Source: Prochlorococcus sp. AG-409-N21
Lineage (GTDB): Bacteria > Cyanobacteriota > Cyanobacteriia > PCC-6307 > Cyanobiaceae
NCBI GenBank assembly: GCA_003215415.1
Contig: QCKK01000001.1
Span: forward strand, 1-64,000
DNA: 64,000 bases
Direction: 5' to 3'
Shown here: piece after piece, positions 53,576 to 62,349 of the stretch
How the letters are laid out: each line of letters starts with the position of its first letter
Position numbering within the stretch: position 1 is the first letter of the stretch
Translations under genes and position numbers: made by a program
Notes under the pieces: generated by a model
The model's database searches: none
What the model saw: the letters and a program-made list of their open reading frames with translations, nothing else
Told to the model about the DNA's origin: nothing

Positions 53576-53719
53576 ATGAGCCAATACCAAATCGACCTGT
53601 ATCTGATAACAGCTGTCCACTTTCTAATTGGTATCCCCTTACTTATTAGTGTGGCTAGAGCTAGAAGTATGGCTAAAAAAGGTCTAGCCCCACCACCTGC
53701 CGGTCTTACAAGGTGGTAA
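53576..53719 (+). CDS. Small membrane protein (47 aa)
   Basis: ATG 53576 to TAA 53719. A single hydrophobic segment (ITAVHFLIGIPLLISVARA) follows a polar N-terminus MSQYQIDLYL, then a basic Pro-rich tail (MAKKGLAPPPAGLTRW). It sits between pcb and the flavodoxin gene on the flavodoxin strand. No family name. Confidence 0.55.
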   Translation: MSQYQIDLYLITAVHFLIGIPLLISVARARSMAKKGLAPPPAGLTRW

Positions 53720-53902
53720 CCAAATACCAATCATCCGTTACAAGATGGATTTTCATCAAACAAAATAGATTCAAAATATAATGAAATAGTCTTCTCAGCT
53801 TTATAGTGCTTTTCATGGTATCAAATAAGCAATGAATATGTAAAAAGAGAACTTCAAAATATTCGTTTTTCGTATTAGGAAGATAAGGCTATATTAATTA
53901 CA

Positions 53903-54424
53903 ATGACTGTAGGAATTTATTTCGCAACAACAACTGGAAAGACTGAGGACATAGCCGAAAGGCTACATGGTCTACTAGGCAATGCAAATTCACCAAAAGA
54001 TCTTGCTGATCTCAATGACCTAAAAGAATTCGAGAACCTAGAAGGTATTATTTGTGGAATCCCAACTTGGAATACTGGTGCTGACTACGACAGGTCAGGT
54101 ACCGCATGGGATGAAATGCTTGAGGAGATAGGCAAAATGAATCTCTCAGGTAAAAAAGTCGCAATCTTCGGACTAGGTGACTCCTCAACATATACAGAAA
54201 ACTTTTGTGATGCCATGGAAGAACTGCATGCCTTCTTTAAAAAAGCTGGTGCAACATTAGTTGGGTATGTCAACAAAGACAATTACACTTTTGAGGAATC
54301 TAAAAGTGTTGTGGGCGATCGTTTCTGTGGTCTTCCACTTGATGAAGATAGTGAATCTGACCTCACTGATGATCGTCTAAGAAGCTGGGCCACAGATTTA
54401 AAAAGTCAAATGCCAGGTTTATAG
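53903..54424 (+). CDS. isiB: Flavodoxin (IsiB-type)
   Basis: 173 aa, FMN electron carrier that replaces ferredoxin when iron is scarce. The phosphate-binding loop YFATTTGKTEDIAE is at residues 6-19. The 50s-loop GIPTWNTGADYDRSGTAWDEML (Trp stacking on FMN), GLGDSSTYTENFCDAM (90s) and GDRFCGLPLDEDSE at the C-terminus complete the long-chain flavodoxin pattern. Together with pcb it recalls the isiAB layout. ATG 53903. Confidence 0.95.
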   Translation: MTVGIYFATTTGKTEDIAERLHGLLGNANSPKDLADLNDLKEFENLEGIICGIPTWNTGADYDRSGTAWDEMLEEIGKMNLSGKKVAIFGLGDSSTYTENFCDAMEELHAFFKKAGATLVGYVNKDNYTFEESKSVVGDRFCGLPLDEDSESDLTDDRLRSWATDLKSQMPGL

Positions 54425-54820
54425 AATTTAGTGTTTACAGGCTATTTAAAGCGTTAAAAGTCAAAAGATAAGTTGATTAATGAGTAGGAATAGAAGAATA
54501 TTAATACATTAGTTATTTTGTCTGGAATCAAAATAAAATCAAAGAGCTAATTGTGCAATAAGGAAATAAGCTGTGGTAACTTTTGATATTAAAAAGCTGA
54601 TCAAAATTATCTACAAAGAATCTGATTTTGGACTATAAAAGATTTAGAACCTGAAGTAAACGTCAATGGAAATTCAGCGAATTATAAGGCCTAACACAAG
54701 CATGGGGAAGATTGAGAAGCATAGACCAATGCTTCTTGAAGGAACACTGGCAAAAAGGCTGAAAAGCAAAAGATCTTCTCAACCATTAAGGAAATAAAAA
54801 GTGCAATTACAAAAACTAGT
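54425..54820. other. Gap with one short ORF
   Basis: AT-rich, no terminator recognised. The only ORF with a good composition runs from ATG 54666 to TAA 54797 (43 aa, basic: MEIQRIIRPNTSMGKIEK, ending SSQPLRK), with no family. Confidence 0.35.
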
Positions 54821-55162
54821 TTATTTAAGAAGCAACCAGGTAGCTAAAGGAACTATCGCAGCAATAGAAATCAAGCCAACCACATAGAACTTGGCCTTAC
54901 TTGTTTCAGTATCGCCATTCCTCATTACGTTGAAATTTGGGTCTGTAACAGGCGCCTCAAGAGTTGAAGCACGATCTGAGGCTACATTAATTACATCGTT
55001 TAAACGAACGGAACGCTCTAAAGGAGTCTCCATTTTCATATCGGTCTCTAAAGCAAATGCTGGTGGCATAAGAGGCAAACTTTTTAAAGGTATCAAAAGA
55101 GCTAAGGGAAACAAAAGCCCTAACAAAGCTGCGAGCAATTTAGGGGGGGAGAAATACTTCAT
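54821..55162 (-). CDS. Hypothetical exported/membrane protein (113 aa)
   Basis: A signal-like N-terminal helix (LLAALLGLLFPLALLIPL) and a second hydrophobic helix at the C-terminus (FYVVGLISIAAIVPLATWLLL) flank a polar acidic middle (METPLERSVRLNDV). Small bitopic membrane proteins of this layout occur near antenna genes, but no family is recognised. ATG 55162. Confidence 0.6.
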   Translation of the reverse strand: MKYFSPPKLLAALLGLLFPLALLIPLKSLPLMPPAFALETDMKMETPLERSVRLNDVINVASDRASTLEAPVTDPNFNVMRNGDTETSKAKFYVVGLISIAAIVPLATWLLLK

Positions 55163-55184
55163 AAGAACCTATTACCTAAATCAA

Positions 55185-55310
55185 ATGCTATCGCTTTTGA
55201 AATCAAGTGACGACAAAGACCTTAAAAAAATCTGGTCTAATTACTTTGAGCAAGATAGGCAGGCCAGCATCCCAAACTTATTTCAAAGGAGATACAGAAA
55301 TAATAGGTAA
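55185..55310 (+). CDS. Possible 41-aa ORF
   Basis: ATG 55185 to TAG 55310 encodes a basic helical peptide (MLSLLKSSDDKDLKKIWSN, ending LFQRRYRNNR). The frame is open upstream into the antisense of the 113-aa gene, so only the ATG makes this short version. No family. Confidence 0.3.
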   Translation: MLSLLKSSDDKDLKKIWSNYFEQDRQASIPNLFQRRYRNNR

Positions 55311-55428
55311 TTATTCTAGATATTGCTCCTGAGATCTGTATCGACAGTCAGAGATGTATATATTGGGGTCAATTAAGTTGACGAATGAATCCTATATGTT
55401 GTTATTAGTAAAAGAAAGTAAAATCAAA

Positions 55429-55578
55429 ATGGCTCCAAAGTCTAAAGCACTTGATGACTTTATAGATCATTGTCTAATAGATGAAGATTCAATATGCAGC
55501 TATGAAGAATCCAGCCTTGATGCTATTTTACATAATCTAATCTTATCAAAATCAGAAGACGAACCCATTGCCAGATAG
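55429..55578 (+). CDS. Small hypothetical protein (49 aa)
   Basis: ATG 55429 starts MAPKSKALDDFIDHCL and continues acidic (LIDEDSICSYEESSLDA). The longer frame from 55354 (74 aa) is the alternative. Soluble, no membrane segment; unknown function. Confidence 0.5.
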   Translation: MAPKSKALDDFIDHCLIDEDSICSYEESSLDAILHNLILSKSEDEPIAR

Positions 55579-55646
55579 GCAATGCTAGTGAACAAACTTA
55601 TTATGTTATATTGTATTTGTAAATTTTAACTTTAGAATTTTTCTAC

Positions 55647-55835
55647 TCAAATTGTTTTAACGGATCTGATAACAGATTTATCTATATCAACTGGTATTTC
55701 CAGGTTATATTGACTAAGTAATTCTTTTAGTAGTTTCTTGTTTCTCTCTAAGCGGTAACTCCTCCTGAATAAGAATACAGACAAGAAAATACCCGTTAAA
55801 GAGAGAGTAAAAAGCGTCAAATAAAATGACATCAA
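55647..55835 (-). CDS. Small membrane protein (62 aa)
   Basis: One helix at about residues 4-22 (FYLTLFTLSLTGIFLSVFL), then a basic segment FRRSYRLERNKKLLKELLSQ and a short tail. No known family. ATG 55835. Confidence 0.5.
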   Translation of the reverse strand: MMSFYLTLFTLSLTGIFLSVFLFRRSYRLERNKKLLKELLSQYNLEIPVDIDKSVIRSVKTI

Positions 55836-55948
55836 GATTTTTGATTGTTTTCTAGATATTGTCTAGCCATAAAAAAATTGCTAGTACATTGAAATAATTT
55901 GATGTATTTAAAAGGTATCTTCCTCAGAAGGTTTAAAAGATATTGACC

Positions 55949-56449
55949 TTAGTCTTTAACATTTCTTCTGATTGGGCTAGATATTGCCTTGCGAAATTTA
56001 TATATATAATATCCACTATGCTCATAAGAGTGACTTCGCTTGCCTTTAATATCAATTAAAAAAGGATTTAAAAAAATAGATAGAAAAATCCTTGCAAATC
56101 TGAAAATATTTCTCTTAGAAGCCAATTCTTTAGGTCTTGATCTTTTTAAATATTCTAGTATTTCAGTATCAAGAATTTCTTTTCTCTTGAGTTGTAAAAA
56201 TATCCTTTGCCTTTCCTCCTCATTCACAGTATCCAAAAGAACGCTAAATCCTTTCATGGAGCCTTGATCACCTTTGATTAATTCCCTCAGGATACTTTGA
56301 TACAAGTTTTCCCACTTATAAGGCTCTTTCACAAAAAGTGCTGAAGCAGGACTCTTTTGATTCGCCTTCAAAATTCTCTTTTTATTTTCAAGTTCATCTT
56401 GAGAGGATTGCCAGTATGTAAATAAAGGCGATGTTTCAGCTATAGACAT
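55949..56449 (-). CDS. Hypothetical protein (166 aa)
   Basis: Helical soluble part (KWENLYQSILRELIKGDQG, KGFSVLLDTVNEEERQRIF), then a hydrophobic segment (RFARIFLSIFLNPFLI, about 119-134) and a basic C-terminal tail that is rich in Arg/Lys. No domain recognised. ATG 56449. It sits 86 bases downstream of the 2OG oxygenase gene on the same strand and may share its transcript. Confidence 0.6.
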   Translation of the reverse strand: MSIAETSPLFTYWQSSQDELENKKRILKANQKSPASALFVKEPYKWENLYQSILRELIKGDQGSMKGFSVLLDTVNEEERQRIFLQLKRKEILDTEILEYLKRSRPKELASKRNIFRFARIFLSIFLNPFLIDIKGKRSHSYEHSGYYIYKFRKAISSPIRRNVKD

Positions 56450-56535
56450 ATTTAATTAATTTATTATTGTTAACTAATTTATCATAGAGCAATTTATTAG
56501 AAGTATTCTTAAAATCAATACAAATCTTTTTAAGC

Positions 56536-57141
56536 CTAAAGAACACTCATGTTAAATGCAACGACTATCCTATCTTCAGTACCTTTATATAAAGCTTGAT
56601 AATGACTTAGGTATGAAGGGAATAATACCAACAAACCCTCTTCTGGTTGTATACCATAAGCTTTTTGATTAGACAGATAAGCAGTCCCTCTATCTTTATA
56701 AGTAAAAGAAGCAGCCGCGGGATTTAAAAATACTGTTTTGCCTGTAGTTAAATCTCCGGTCTGGACATAATAAATTCCACACCAACTACAGCCAGGATGG
56801 CTATGGCAATCATGTGAACTATTTTCCTTCCCAATATGGAACCAACTCTCATTGTAATTAATAATGTATTCGACCTTCTCATTCTGCAATCCATTTAATG
56901 TCTTAGTAAGGCAAGTATTAAAGAATTTAGTTGTTTCTTTTATAATAGGATCGTTTCTTTTAAATAGATCAAAATTAGACTCCTTAAGATTATGCTTCAA
57001 ACTAGGGGCAACATTTGAATCTATGCCGTTAACCTGAATAGACAATATGTAATCCTTAAGCAAGGGTGCTAAATCCTTATTGGAATAAAAAGCTATTGGT
57101 GACTGGAAAAGTCCTCTTACAACATTTTTCTTAACCATCAA
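56536..57141 (-). CDS. 2OG-Fe(II) oxygenase-like protein (HxH type)
   Basis: 201 aa, of the TIGR02466-like phage/marine family. ESWFHIGKENSSHDCHSHPGCSWCGIYYV contains the H113-x-H115 iron site. LVLFPSYLSHYQALY holds the distal His180, and EDRIVVAFNMSV the Arg191 that would bind 2-oxoglutarate. The C-terminal end resembles the oxygenase domain of the TPR fusion at 36139-38025. Two in-frame ATG (57141 and 57138) are possible. Substrate unknown. Confidence 0.8.
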   Translation of the reverse strand: MMVKKNVVRGLFQSPIAFYSNKDLAPLLKDYILSIQVNGIDSNVAPSLKHNLKESNFDLFKRNDPIIKETTKFFNTCLTKTLNGLQNEKVEYIINYNESWFHIGKENSSHDCHSHPGCSWCGIYYVQTGDLTTGKTVFLNPAAASFTYKDRGTAYLSNQKAYGIQPEEGLLVLFPSYLSHYQALYKGTEDRIVVAFNMSVL

Positions 57142-57269
57142 TCAACAAAAATGCAAGCCTTTTTCATTTAAGCATATATAAAGAATACGCTAAATCAGCT
57201 TTAATATTTAGATTATATAAATATTAAAACTCTATTTTAATATGATACAAAAGATGTTCTACTAAAGTA

Positions 57270-57617
57270 TTATTTGAGTTCTAAGCATCGCTTTAAATGA
57301 GCGATAGTATTTTGCCTTCTTGAATCCATTCCACAAATATCCATTAATCCAAGCCAATAACTCCCATCAGTTTTTAAAACCAATACTGTTTTTGCTGAGC
57401 CTTGATCATGCGAATCAGCAAGAGACATATAAAGCATTTCAGCCACTGCTTCTCCCTTTGGGTGTCCTTTAAGCCTTGTCAATAAAGAATCGAGTTGAGA
57501 AATCGAGACGAAAGTTGGCTTGTTTGAATCTGTGACCAGAATCAAGCCATCAAGCCAATGCACTTCATAAAGCAATTCCTCTATGCAAGAAAGAATTGAG
57601 GGAATGGGGAAGGCCAC
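57270..57617 (-). CDS. Conserved cyanobacterial hypothetical (115 aa)
   Basis: 115 aa, soluble alpha-beta protein (SILSCIEELLYEVHWLDGLILV, AKTVLVLKTDGSYWLGLMDI, ending HLKRCLELK). GTG 57617. I do not recognise a name; the even composition and position beside menG/hisF suggest a core gene. Confidence 0.65.
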   Translation of the reverse strand: MAFPIPSILSCIEELLYEVHWLDGLILVTDSNKPTFVSISQLDSLLTRLKGHPKGEAVAEMLYMSLADSHDQGSAKTVLVLKTDGSYWLGLMDICGMDSRRQNTIAHLKRCLELK

Positions 57618-57690
57618 AAGAGCAAACCTCCTTTATATTTTCTTTATAGTTCATCTATTCGCTTTTTTGCAAGCATCGATTAACGCAGCT

Positions 57691-58392
57691 TTATGCCTTA
57701 AGCAGCAAGAGTCCCATTTGACTGGCTGCAATAGGTCTGTGTGAAGCACTAGAAAAGCCTGCTCGAAGTGCCAATTGCTCTTGTTGAAAGCCAAAAGGAA
57801 ATTGTTTAAGGCTTTCCTCTAGATAGGAATAATGCGGTCTCAATTGAAACTGTGCCGCCAAGGGCACTACCAAGTTTCTCAAATAAAACATCTGGAATTT
57901 CTTAGCCAAAGAGCCTTCTTCTAAACGATTGAAATCCAATACACCTGCCAACGAGCCTGGTTTTAAAATTCGACGTAGTTCAACTAAGCCTTCAAAAGGA
58001 TCAGATAAATTTCTTAATCCATAAGCCATCACTGCACCATCAAAATAATTTGATGGAAACTCTGTTTGAAGAACATCTGCCTTAATCCAATCAATTTGAA
58101 GAGATTGTTTTTTTTTAGATCGCTTTCTAGCAATATCAAGTGGCTCTGAAGCTGAATCAATTCCAAAAACTCTTCCTTTAGGACCAACCAAACGTGATAA
58201 AGAAATTGTCAAATCTCCTGTTCCGCAGCAAAGATCAACCCAAAACTCTTGATCACCAGGGCTAACCATCTCGAGTAATTTTTTTTTCCACAAACGATGT
58301 AGTCCAAGGCTAAGCAAATCATTTAAAAGGTCATACTTAGGTGCTACTTCATCGAAAAGTTGCTCTACAGATTCAGAATCGCCAGGCTTCAC
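57691..58392 (-). CDS. menG: Demethylphylloquinone methyltransferase (UbiE/MenG)
   Basis: SAM-dependent C-methyltransferase; in cyanobacteria it methylates the phylloquinone precursor (last step to the PsaA/B quinone). VDLCCGTGDLT is the SAM-binding motif I, FDGAVMAYGLRNL motif II, and EELRRILKPGSL motif III. GTG 58392 gives the normal N-terminus MKPGDSESVEQLFDEVAPKYD, with GAGGG eight bases upstream; a TTG 15 bases earlier would overlap hisF. The gene is four bases after the hisF stop, so an operon is likely. Confidence 0.93.
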   Translation of the reverse strand: MKPGDSESVEQLFDEVAPKYDLLNDLLSLGLHRLWKKKLLEMVSPGDQEFWVDLCCGTGDLTISLSRLVGPKGRVFGIDSASEPLDIARKRSKKKQSLQIDWIKADVLQTEFPSNYFDGAVMAYGLRNLSDPFEGLVELRRILKPGSLAGVLDFNRLEEGSLAKKFQMFYLRNLVVPLAAQFQLRPHYSYLEESLKQFPFGFQQEQLALRAGFSSASHRPIAASQMGLLLLKA

Positions 58393-58396
58393 AAGA

Positions 58397-59170
58397 TCAA
58401 CCCTCAAGAGGTCTTATTTGCAAACCTTTTTTTATTAAGAACAATTTAATTTCCTCCACAGACAAATCTCTGTCATGAAGCAAAGAAGCAAGTAAAGCAG
58501 CAGATGCGGAACCTTTTGTAAAAGCGTCATAGATATCTTCCATGCATCCAGCTCCACCAGAAGCAATAACAGGAACAGGCACTTGATTCGCAACTGTATT
58601 TGTTAGTTCTAGGTCATAGCCAGCCTGCGTTCCATCTCCATCCATGGACGTTAGGAGGATTTCTCCCGCACCTAGTTCGGCCACTTGCTTTGCCCAAGAC
58701 AAGACATCCAAACCAGTGTTTTCCCTGCCTCCCTTTACGTAAACATCCCATCCAAAATCTCCATCAAGTCGTCGGCGTGCGTCAATTGCAACGACAATGC
58801 ACTGAGATCCAAATCGCTTTGCCCCAAGTTCTACTAAATCAGGAATTTTGACCGCGGCAGAATTAAGGCTGATTTTGTCTGCTCCAGCCCTTAATAAATC
58901 TGTAATGCCGTCAAGAGACGAAATCCCTCCTCCAACGGTAAAGGGAATAGTTACCTCTTCTGCCGTCCTACGAACAATGTCAATAAGTGTTTCTCTGCCT
59001 TCATGACTAGCAGCTATGTCAAGAAATACCAACTCATCGGCTCCAGCCAAGCTATAACGACAGGCCAACTCCACAGGGTCACCAGCATCACGAAGCCCAA
59101 CAAAATTCACACCTTTCACTACCCGCCCATTGGCTACATCAAGGCATGGAATCAAGCGAAGAGCGACCAT
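58397..59170 (-). CDS. hisF: Imidazole glycerol phosphate synthase cyclase subunit
   Basis: 257-aa TIM barrel that forms the imidazole ring in histidine synthesis with His[22 protein letters not shown] (Asp11-type catalytic residue), [11 protein letters not shown]-like [15 protein letters not shown] (second catalytic Asp), and VIASGGAG near the phosphate site are all seen. ATG 59170. It precedes menG. hisH is not adjacent. Confidence 0.95.
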   Translation of the reverse strand: MVALRLIPCLDVANGRVVKGVNFVGLRDAGDPVELACRYSLAGADELVFLDIAASHEGRETLIDIVRRTAEEVTIPFTVGGGISSLDGITDLLRAGADKISLNSAAVKIPDLVELGAKRFGSQCIVVAIDARRRLDGDFGWDVYVKGGRENTGLDVLSWAKQVAELGAGEILLTSMDGDGTQAGYDLELTNTVANQVPVPVIASGGAGCMEDIYDAFTKGSASAALLASLLHDRDLSVEEIKLFLIKKGLQIRPLEG

Positions 59171-59231
59171 TAGGAATTCAACGAAGAGAGGCGACTGTTA
59201 ATGTTGCGCCACCTACTAAGCCTTGCAGGTC

Positions 59232-59456
59232 ATGAACCAAGGTGCCACTTCCCTCAGGATCGGATCAAAAGTTAGAGTTGATTTAAGTACTCTTCGTGAC
59301 CGAATACCAACGAATCTCGTGAAAAAACTGGAAGAAAATCCTCGAGGTACCCTCATTGATTACAAAATGACTGATGGTCAAGGAGTTGGGGTTGTTCTAG
59401 AGCTAAATGATGGCTCAAAAAGCTGGTTTTTCGAAGATGAAATCGCCCGTGCTTGA
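59232..59456 (+). CDS. DUF2862 family protein
   Basis: 74 aa from ATG 59232; a TTG at 59223 would add three residues. It matches the DUF2862 pattern: LRIGSKVRVDLSTLRDRI, then GTLIDYKMTDGQGVGVVLELNDG and KSWFFEDEIARA at the end. A small SH3-like beta barrel widespread in cyanobacteria with no known role. It is 12 bases upstream of chlG and divergent from hisF. Confidence 0.85.
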   Translation: MNQGATSLRIGSKVRVDLSTLRDRIPTNLVKKLEENPRGTLIDYKMTDGQGVGVVLELNDGSKSWFFEDEIARA

Positions 59457-59467
59457 GGCCTTTTTAA

Positions 59468-60421
59468 GTGAGCGACGCTAGGCAATTATTAGGAATAAAA
59501 GGTGGCTCTGGTACTACCAGTATCTGGAAGCTCCGTCTCCAGTTAATGAAACCTATTACTTGGATTCCTCTTCTATGGGGAGTTATCTGTGGTGCTGCAG
59601 CGAGTGGAAATTATCACTGGCGTCTCCCAGATGTAATTGCAGCAATTGCTTGCATGGCTATGAGTGGCCCACTGCTAGCTGGATATACACAAACCATAAA
59701 TGATTACTACGACAGAGAAATTGATGCTATTAACGAACCTAATAGACCCATACCTTCTGGAGCAATTTCCCTAACTCAGGTGAAACTGCAAATATGGGTT
59801 TTACTATTACTAGGCCTGAGTGTTGCATATGGGCTAGATCAATGGGCAAATCATGCAAAACCAGTTGTATTTTTATTAGCACTAGGTGGTTCTTTTGTAA
59901 GTTTTATATATTCAGCCCCTCCTTTAAAACTCAAACAGAATGGATGGCTCGGCAACTATGCACTTGGAGCAAGTTATATAGCCTTACCTTGGTGGGCTGG
60001 CCAAGCACTATTTGGGGAATTAACTTGGATAACCGCTATCCTTACTCTGGCATATAGTCTTGCAGGACTTGGTATAGCAATAATCAATGACTTTAAAAGT
60101 GTTGAAGGAGATAGAGAATTAGGCTTGCAATCTTTACCAGTAGTATTTGGTATCAAGAAAGCTAGTTGGATTAGTGCTGGAATGATAGTAATTTTTCAAT
60201 TGGCGATGGTATTTGTCTTGATTGCAATTGGACAACATTTTGCCTCTGTTGTACTTGTATTACTTGTTATCCCACAAATCACCTTTCAAGATATTTGGTT
60301 GTTAAGAGATCCATTGGAATTTGATGTGAAATATCAAGCGAGTGCACAACCATTTCTCATATTGGGCATGTTGGTTACTGCACTTGCAATTGGACACAGT
60401 CCCCTTACGCAGGGTTTGTGA
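59468..60421 (+). CDS. chlG: Chlorophyll a synthase ChlG
   Basis: 317-aa integral thylakoid prenyltransferase that attaches phytyl or geranylgeranyl to chlorophyllide. The first Asp-rich motif NDYYDREIDAINEPNRPIPSG is near residues 77-97, and the second (NDFKSVEGDRELGLQSLPV) near 200. About eight membrane segments. GTG 59468 has GAGG eight bases upstream. Its TGA overlaps the GTG of the following PBP gene, so the pair is coupled. Confidence 0.95.
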   Translation: MSDARQLLGIKGGSGTTSIWKLRLQLMKPITWIPLLWGVICGAAASGNYHWRLPDVIAAIACMAMSGPLLAGYTQTINDYYDREIDAINEPNRPIPSGAISLTQVKLQIWVLLLLGLSVAYGLDQWANHAKPVVFLLALGGSFVSFIYSAPPLKLKQNGWLGNYALGASYIALPWWAGQALFGELTWITAILTLAYSLAGLGIAIINDFKSVEGDRELGLQSLPVVFGIKKASWISAGMIVIFQLAMVFVLIAIGQHFASVVLVLLVIPQITFQDIWLLRDPLEFDVKYQASAQPFLILGMLVTALAIGHSPLTQGL

Positions 60422-62310
60422 ATTCAGACAGGAAAAACCACTTTATTGGACTTTTAATTACTTCATTATCTATAGGAATTAGTGCGGCCTTTATAGAAAA
60501 TTCAATCAATAATTTTGTAGATTCTCTTTTGCCAGATGCCAAAGGAATATCCAATTTCAATCGTGCTGGCACGATAACAATTCTCTCTACGAATGGAAAG
60601 ATAATTCAAAAGCTTGGTCCAGCGACAAGAGAAAAGGTGCAACAGAGCCAAATGCCAGATCTTCTTGAAAAAGCTTTTGTAGCTGCAGAAGATCGACGTT
60701 TTTACACTCACAAAGGTGTGGATTTTTGGGGCATATGTAGAGCCCTTATAACAAATATCAAGACTGGTTTCGTAAAAGAAGGTGCAAGCACAATTACGCA
60801 ACAACTAGCGAGAACAATTTTCCTTAGCCAAGATCGTACATTGACTAGAAAATTAAAAGAGGCACTTCTTGCCTACAAACTGGAACGTCAACTAAGCAAA
60901 GAAGAAATTCTGGAACAATATCTAAACAATGTTTATTTAGGATCTGGCGCATATGGAGTAGCAGATGCTGCATGGGTCTATTTTTCTAAAAATCCTAATC
61001 AACTTTCATTAGAAGAAGCAGCCCTTATAGCCGGGTTAGCTCCAGCCCCTTCGATCTATTCTCCTTTGGTTAATCCAGAAAAGGCTATCAAAAGAAGATC
61101 AATAGTTTTAAGAAAAATGAAGGCTACAGGCTTCTTATCTAATGAAGAAGTTGCAAAGGCTAGCTCTAGCAAGCTGAAATTAAACCCTGCAAGACCTAAA
61201 TATTTAGATAGTAGTGCGCCATTCTTTACAAGTTGGGTATCAAAGCAACTACCAAAATTATTAACAAAAGAGCAGCTTGAGATAGGAGGGCTAAAAATTC
61301 GAACAAGTCTAAATCTTGATTGGCAAAAAAAAGCACAAGAAATTATTAGAACAAAAAGTCCTGAAGGATCTCAAGGTTCAATAGTATCAATACAACCACA
61401 AAATGGACTAGTTAGAGTAATGGTAGGTGGCAAAGATTTTGATTCTACTCAATTCAATCGAGCGACCCAAGCACTTCGTTCACCAGGCTCTACATTTAAA
61501 CTATTTCCATATTTAGCAGCAATTGATAATGGAGTAAGTCCTGAAGACAAATTTATAGATAAGCCAAATTGCTGGGGAGGTTATTGCCCTAAAAACTTTG
61601 GGAAAAGATATCTTGGCGAAGTATCATTAAGCTATGCTCTACAACAATCTCTTAACACAATTGCAGTGCAATTATTAGACAAAGTTGGCTTTGAAGAAGT
61701 AATCAAAATTGCGAATCAATTAGGGATAGGAAACGAAAGAATCTTGGGAAAATATTATCCATTAGCCATAGGAGCCTATGAGCAAACTGTACTGGACATG
61801 TCTGCTGCATATGCAGCTATTGCAAACAGAGGTATTTTTCATGCCCCAACTCCTTTCGAGGAGATAAGAGGTCCAAACAATGTTGTTTTATGGAGCCATA
61901 AGAAAGATAGGAACAAAGGAATTCAAGCAGTGAAGAAAGAAACTGCTGATGCGGTAAACCTAATGCTCCAAAAAGTGGTAAGCGATGGAACAGGTATTGA
62001 TGCCAGGCTTAAAGACAGGACTGTTGCAGGGAAAACGGGTACTTCAGAAGGCTCTAGAGATTTATGGTTCATCGGGTCAATCCCTCAATTAACTACTGGG
62101 ATTTGGTTTGGTCACGATGATAATAAAAGTTTTCGTAGTAGCAGTAGTAAAGCTGCATCAGCATGGAAAATTTTCATGGAGAAGATTTCAGAAGATCTTC
62201 TTCTATTAGAGTTTCCTAATATAGAAGTTAATCATTCAAGAATTGAAAAAAATAGAAATAATCTCAATAATATCTTTACAGAAAGTCCTCTCTTTAAAGA
62301 AATAGAATAA
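60418..62310 (+). CDS. Bifunctional penicillin-binding protein 1A
   Basis: 630 aa. Peptidoglycan glycosyltransferase (GT51) and transpeptidase in one. A membrane anchor sits at about 10-30. AAEDRRFYTHKGVDFWGI and EGASTITQQLARTIFL are the GT51 motifs. In the transpeptidase domain SPGSTFKLFP gives the SxxK serine, QSLNTIAV the SxN, and AGKTGTSEGSRDLWF the KTG. It is on the small side for PBP1A. GTG 60418 overlaps chlG in a GTGA junction. Confidence 0.93.
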   Translation: MNSDRKNHFIGLLITSLSIGISAAFIENSINNFVDSLLPDAKGISNFNRAGTITILSTNGKIIQKLGPATREKVQQSQMPDLLEKAFVAAEDRRFYTHKGVDFWGICRALITNIKTGFVKEGASTITQQLARTIFLSQDRTLTRKLKEALLAYKLERQLSKEEILEQYLNNVYLGSGAYGVADAAWVYFSKNPNQLSLEEAALIAGLAPAPSIYSPLVNPEKAIKRRSIVLRKMKATGFLSNEEVAKASSSKLKLNPARPKYLDSSAPFFTSWVSKQLPKLLTKEQLEIGGLKIRTSLNLDWQKKAQEIIRTKSPEGSQGSIVSIQPQNGLVRVMVGGKDFDSTQFNRATQALRSPGSTFKLFPYLAAIDNGVSPEDKFIDKPNCWGGYCPKNFGKRYLGEVSLSYALQQSLNTIAVQLLDKVGFEEVIKIANQLGIGNERILGKYYPLAIGAYEQTVLDMSAAYAAIANRGIFHAPTPFEEIRGPNNVVLWSHKKDRNKGIQAVKKETADAVNLMLQKVVSDGTGIDARLKDRTVAGKTGTSEGSRDLWFIGSIPQLTTGIWFGHDDNKSFRSSSSKAASAWKIFMEKISEDLLLLEFPNIEVNHSRIEKNRNNLNNIFTESPLFKEIE

Positions 62311-62349
62311 TTAAATCAGAAATTTATCTATGAAGCTTTAAGAAAACTA

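Noticed and set aside
53530-53730. 66-aa reverse ORF near pcb
   Set aside because: Antisense to the 47-aa membrane ORF, with a less protein-like composition.
54891-55310. 139-aa forward ORF
   Set aside because: Its first two thirds are antisense to the 113-aa exported protein; only the last 41 codons are possibly real.
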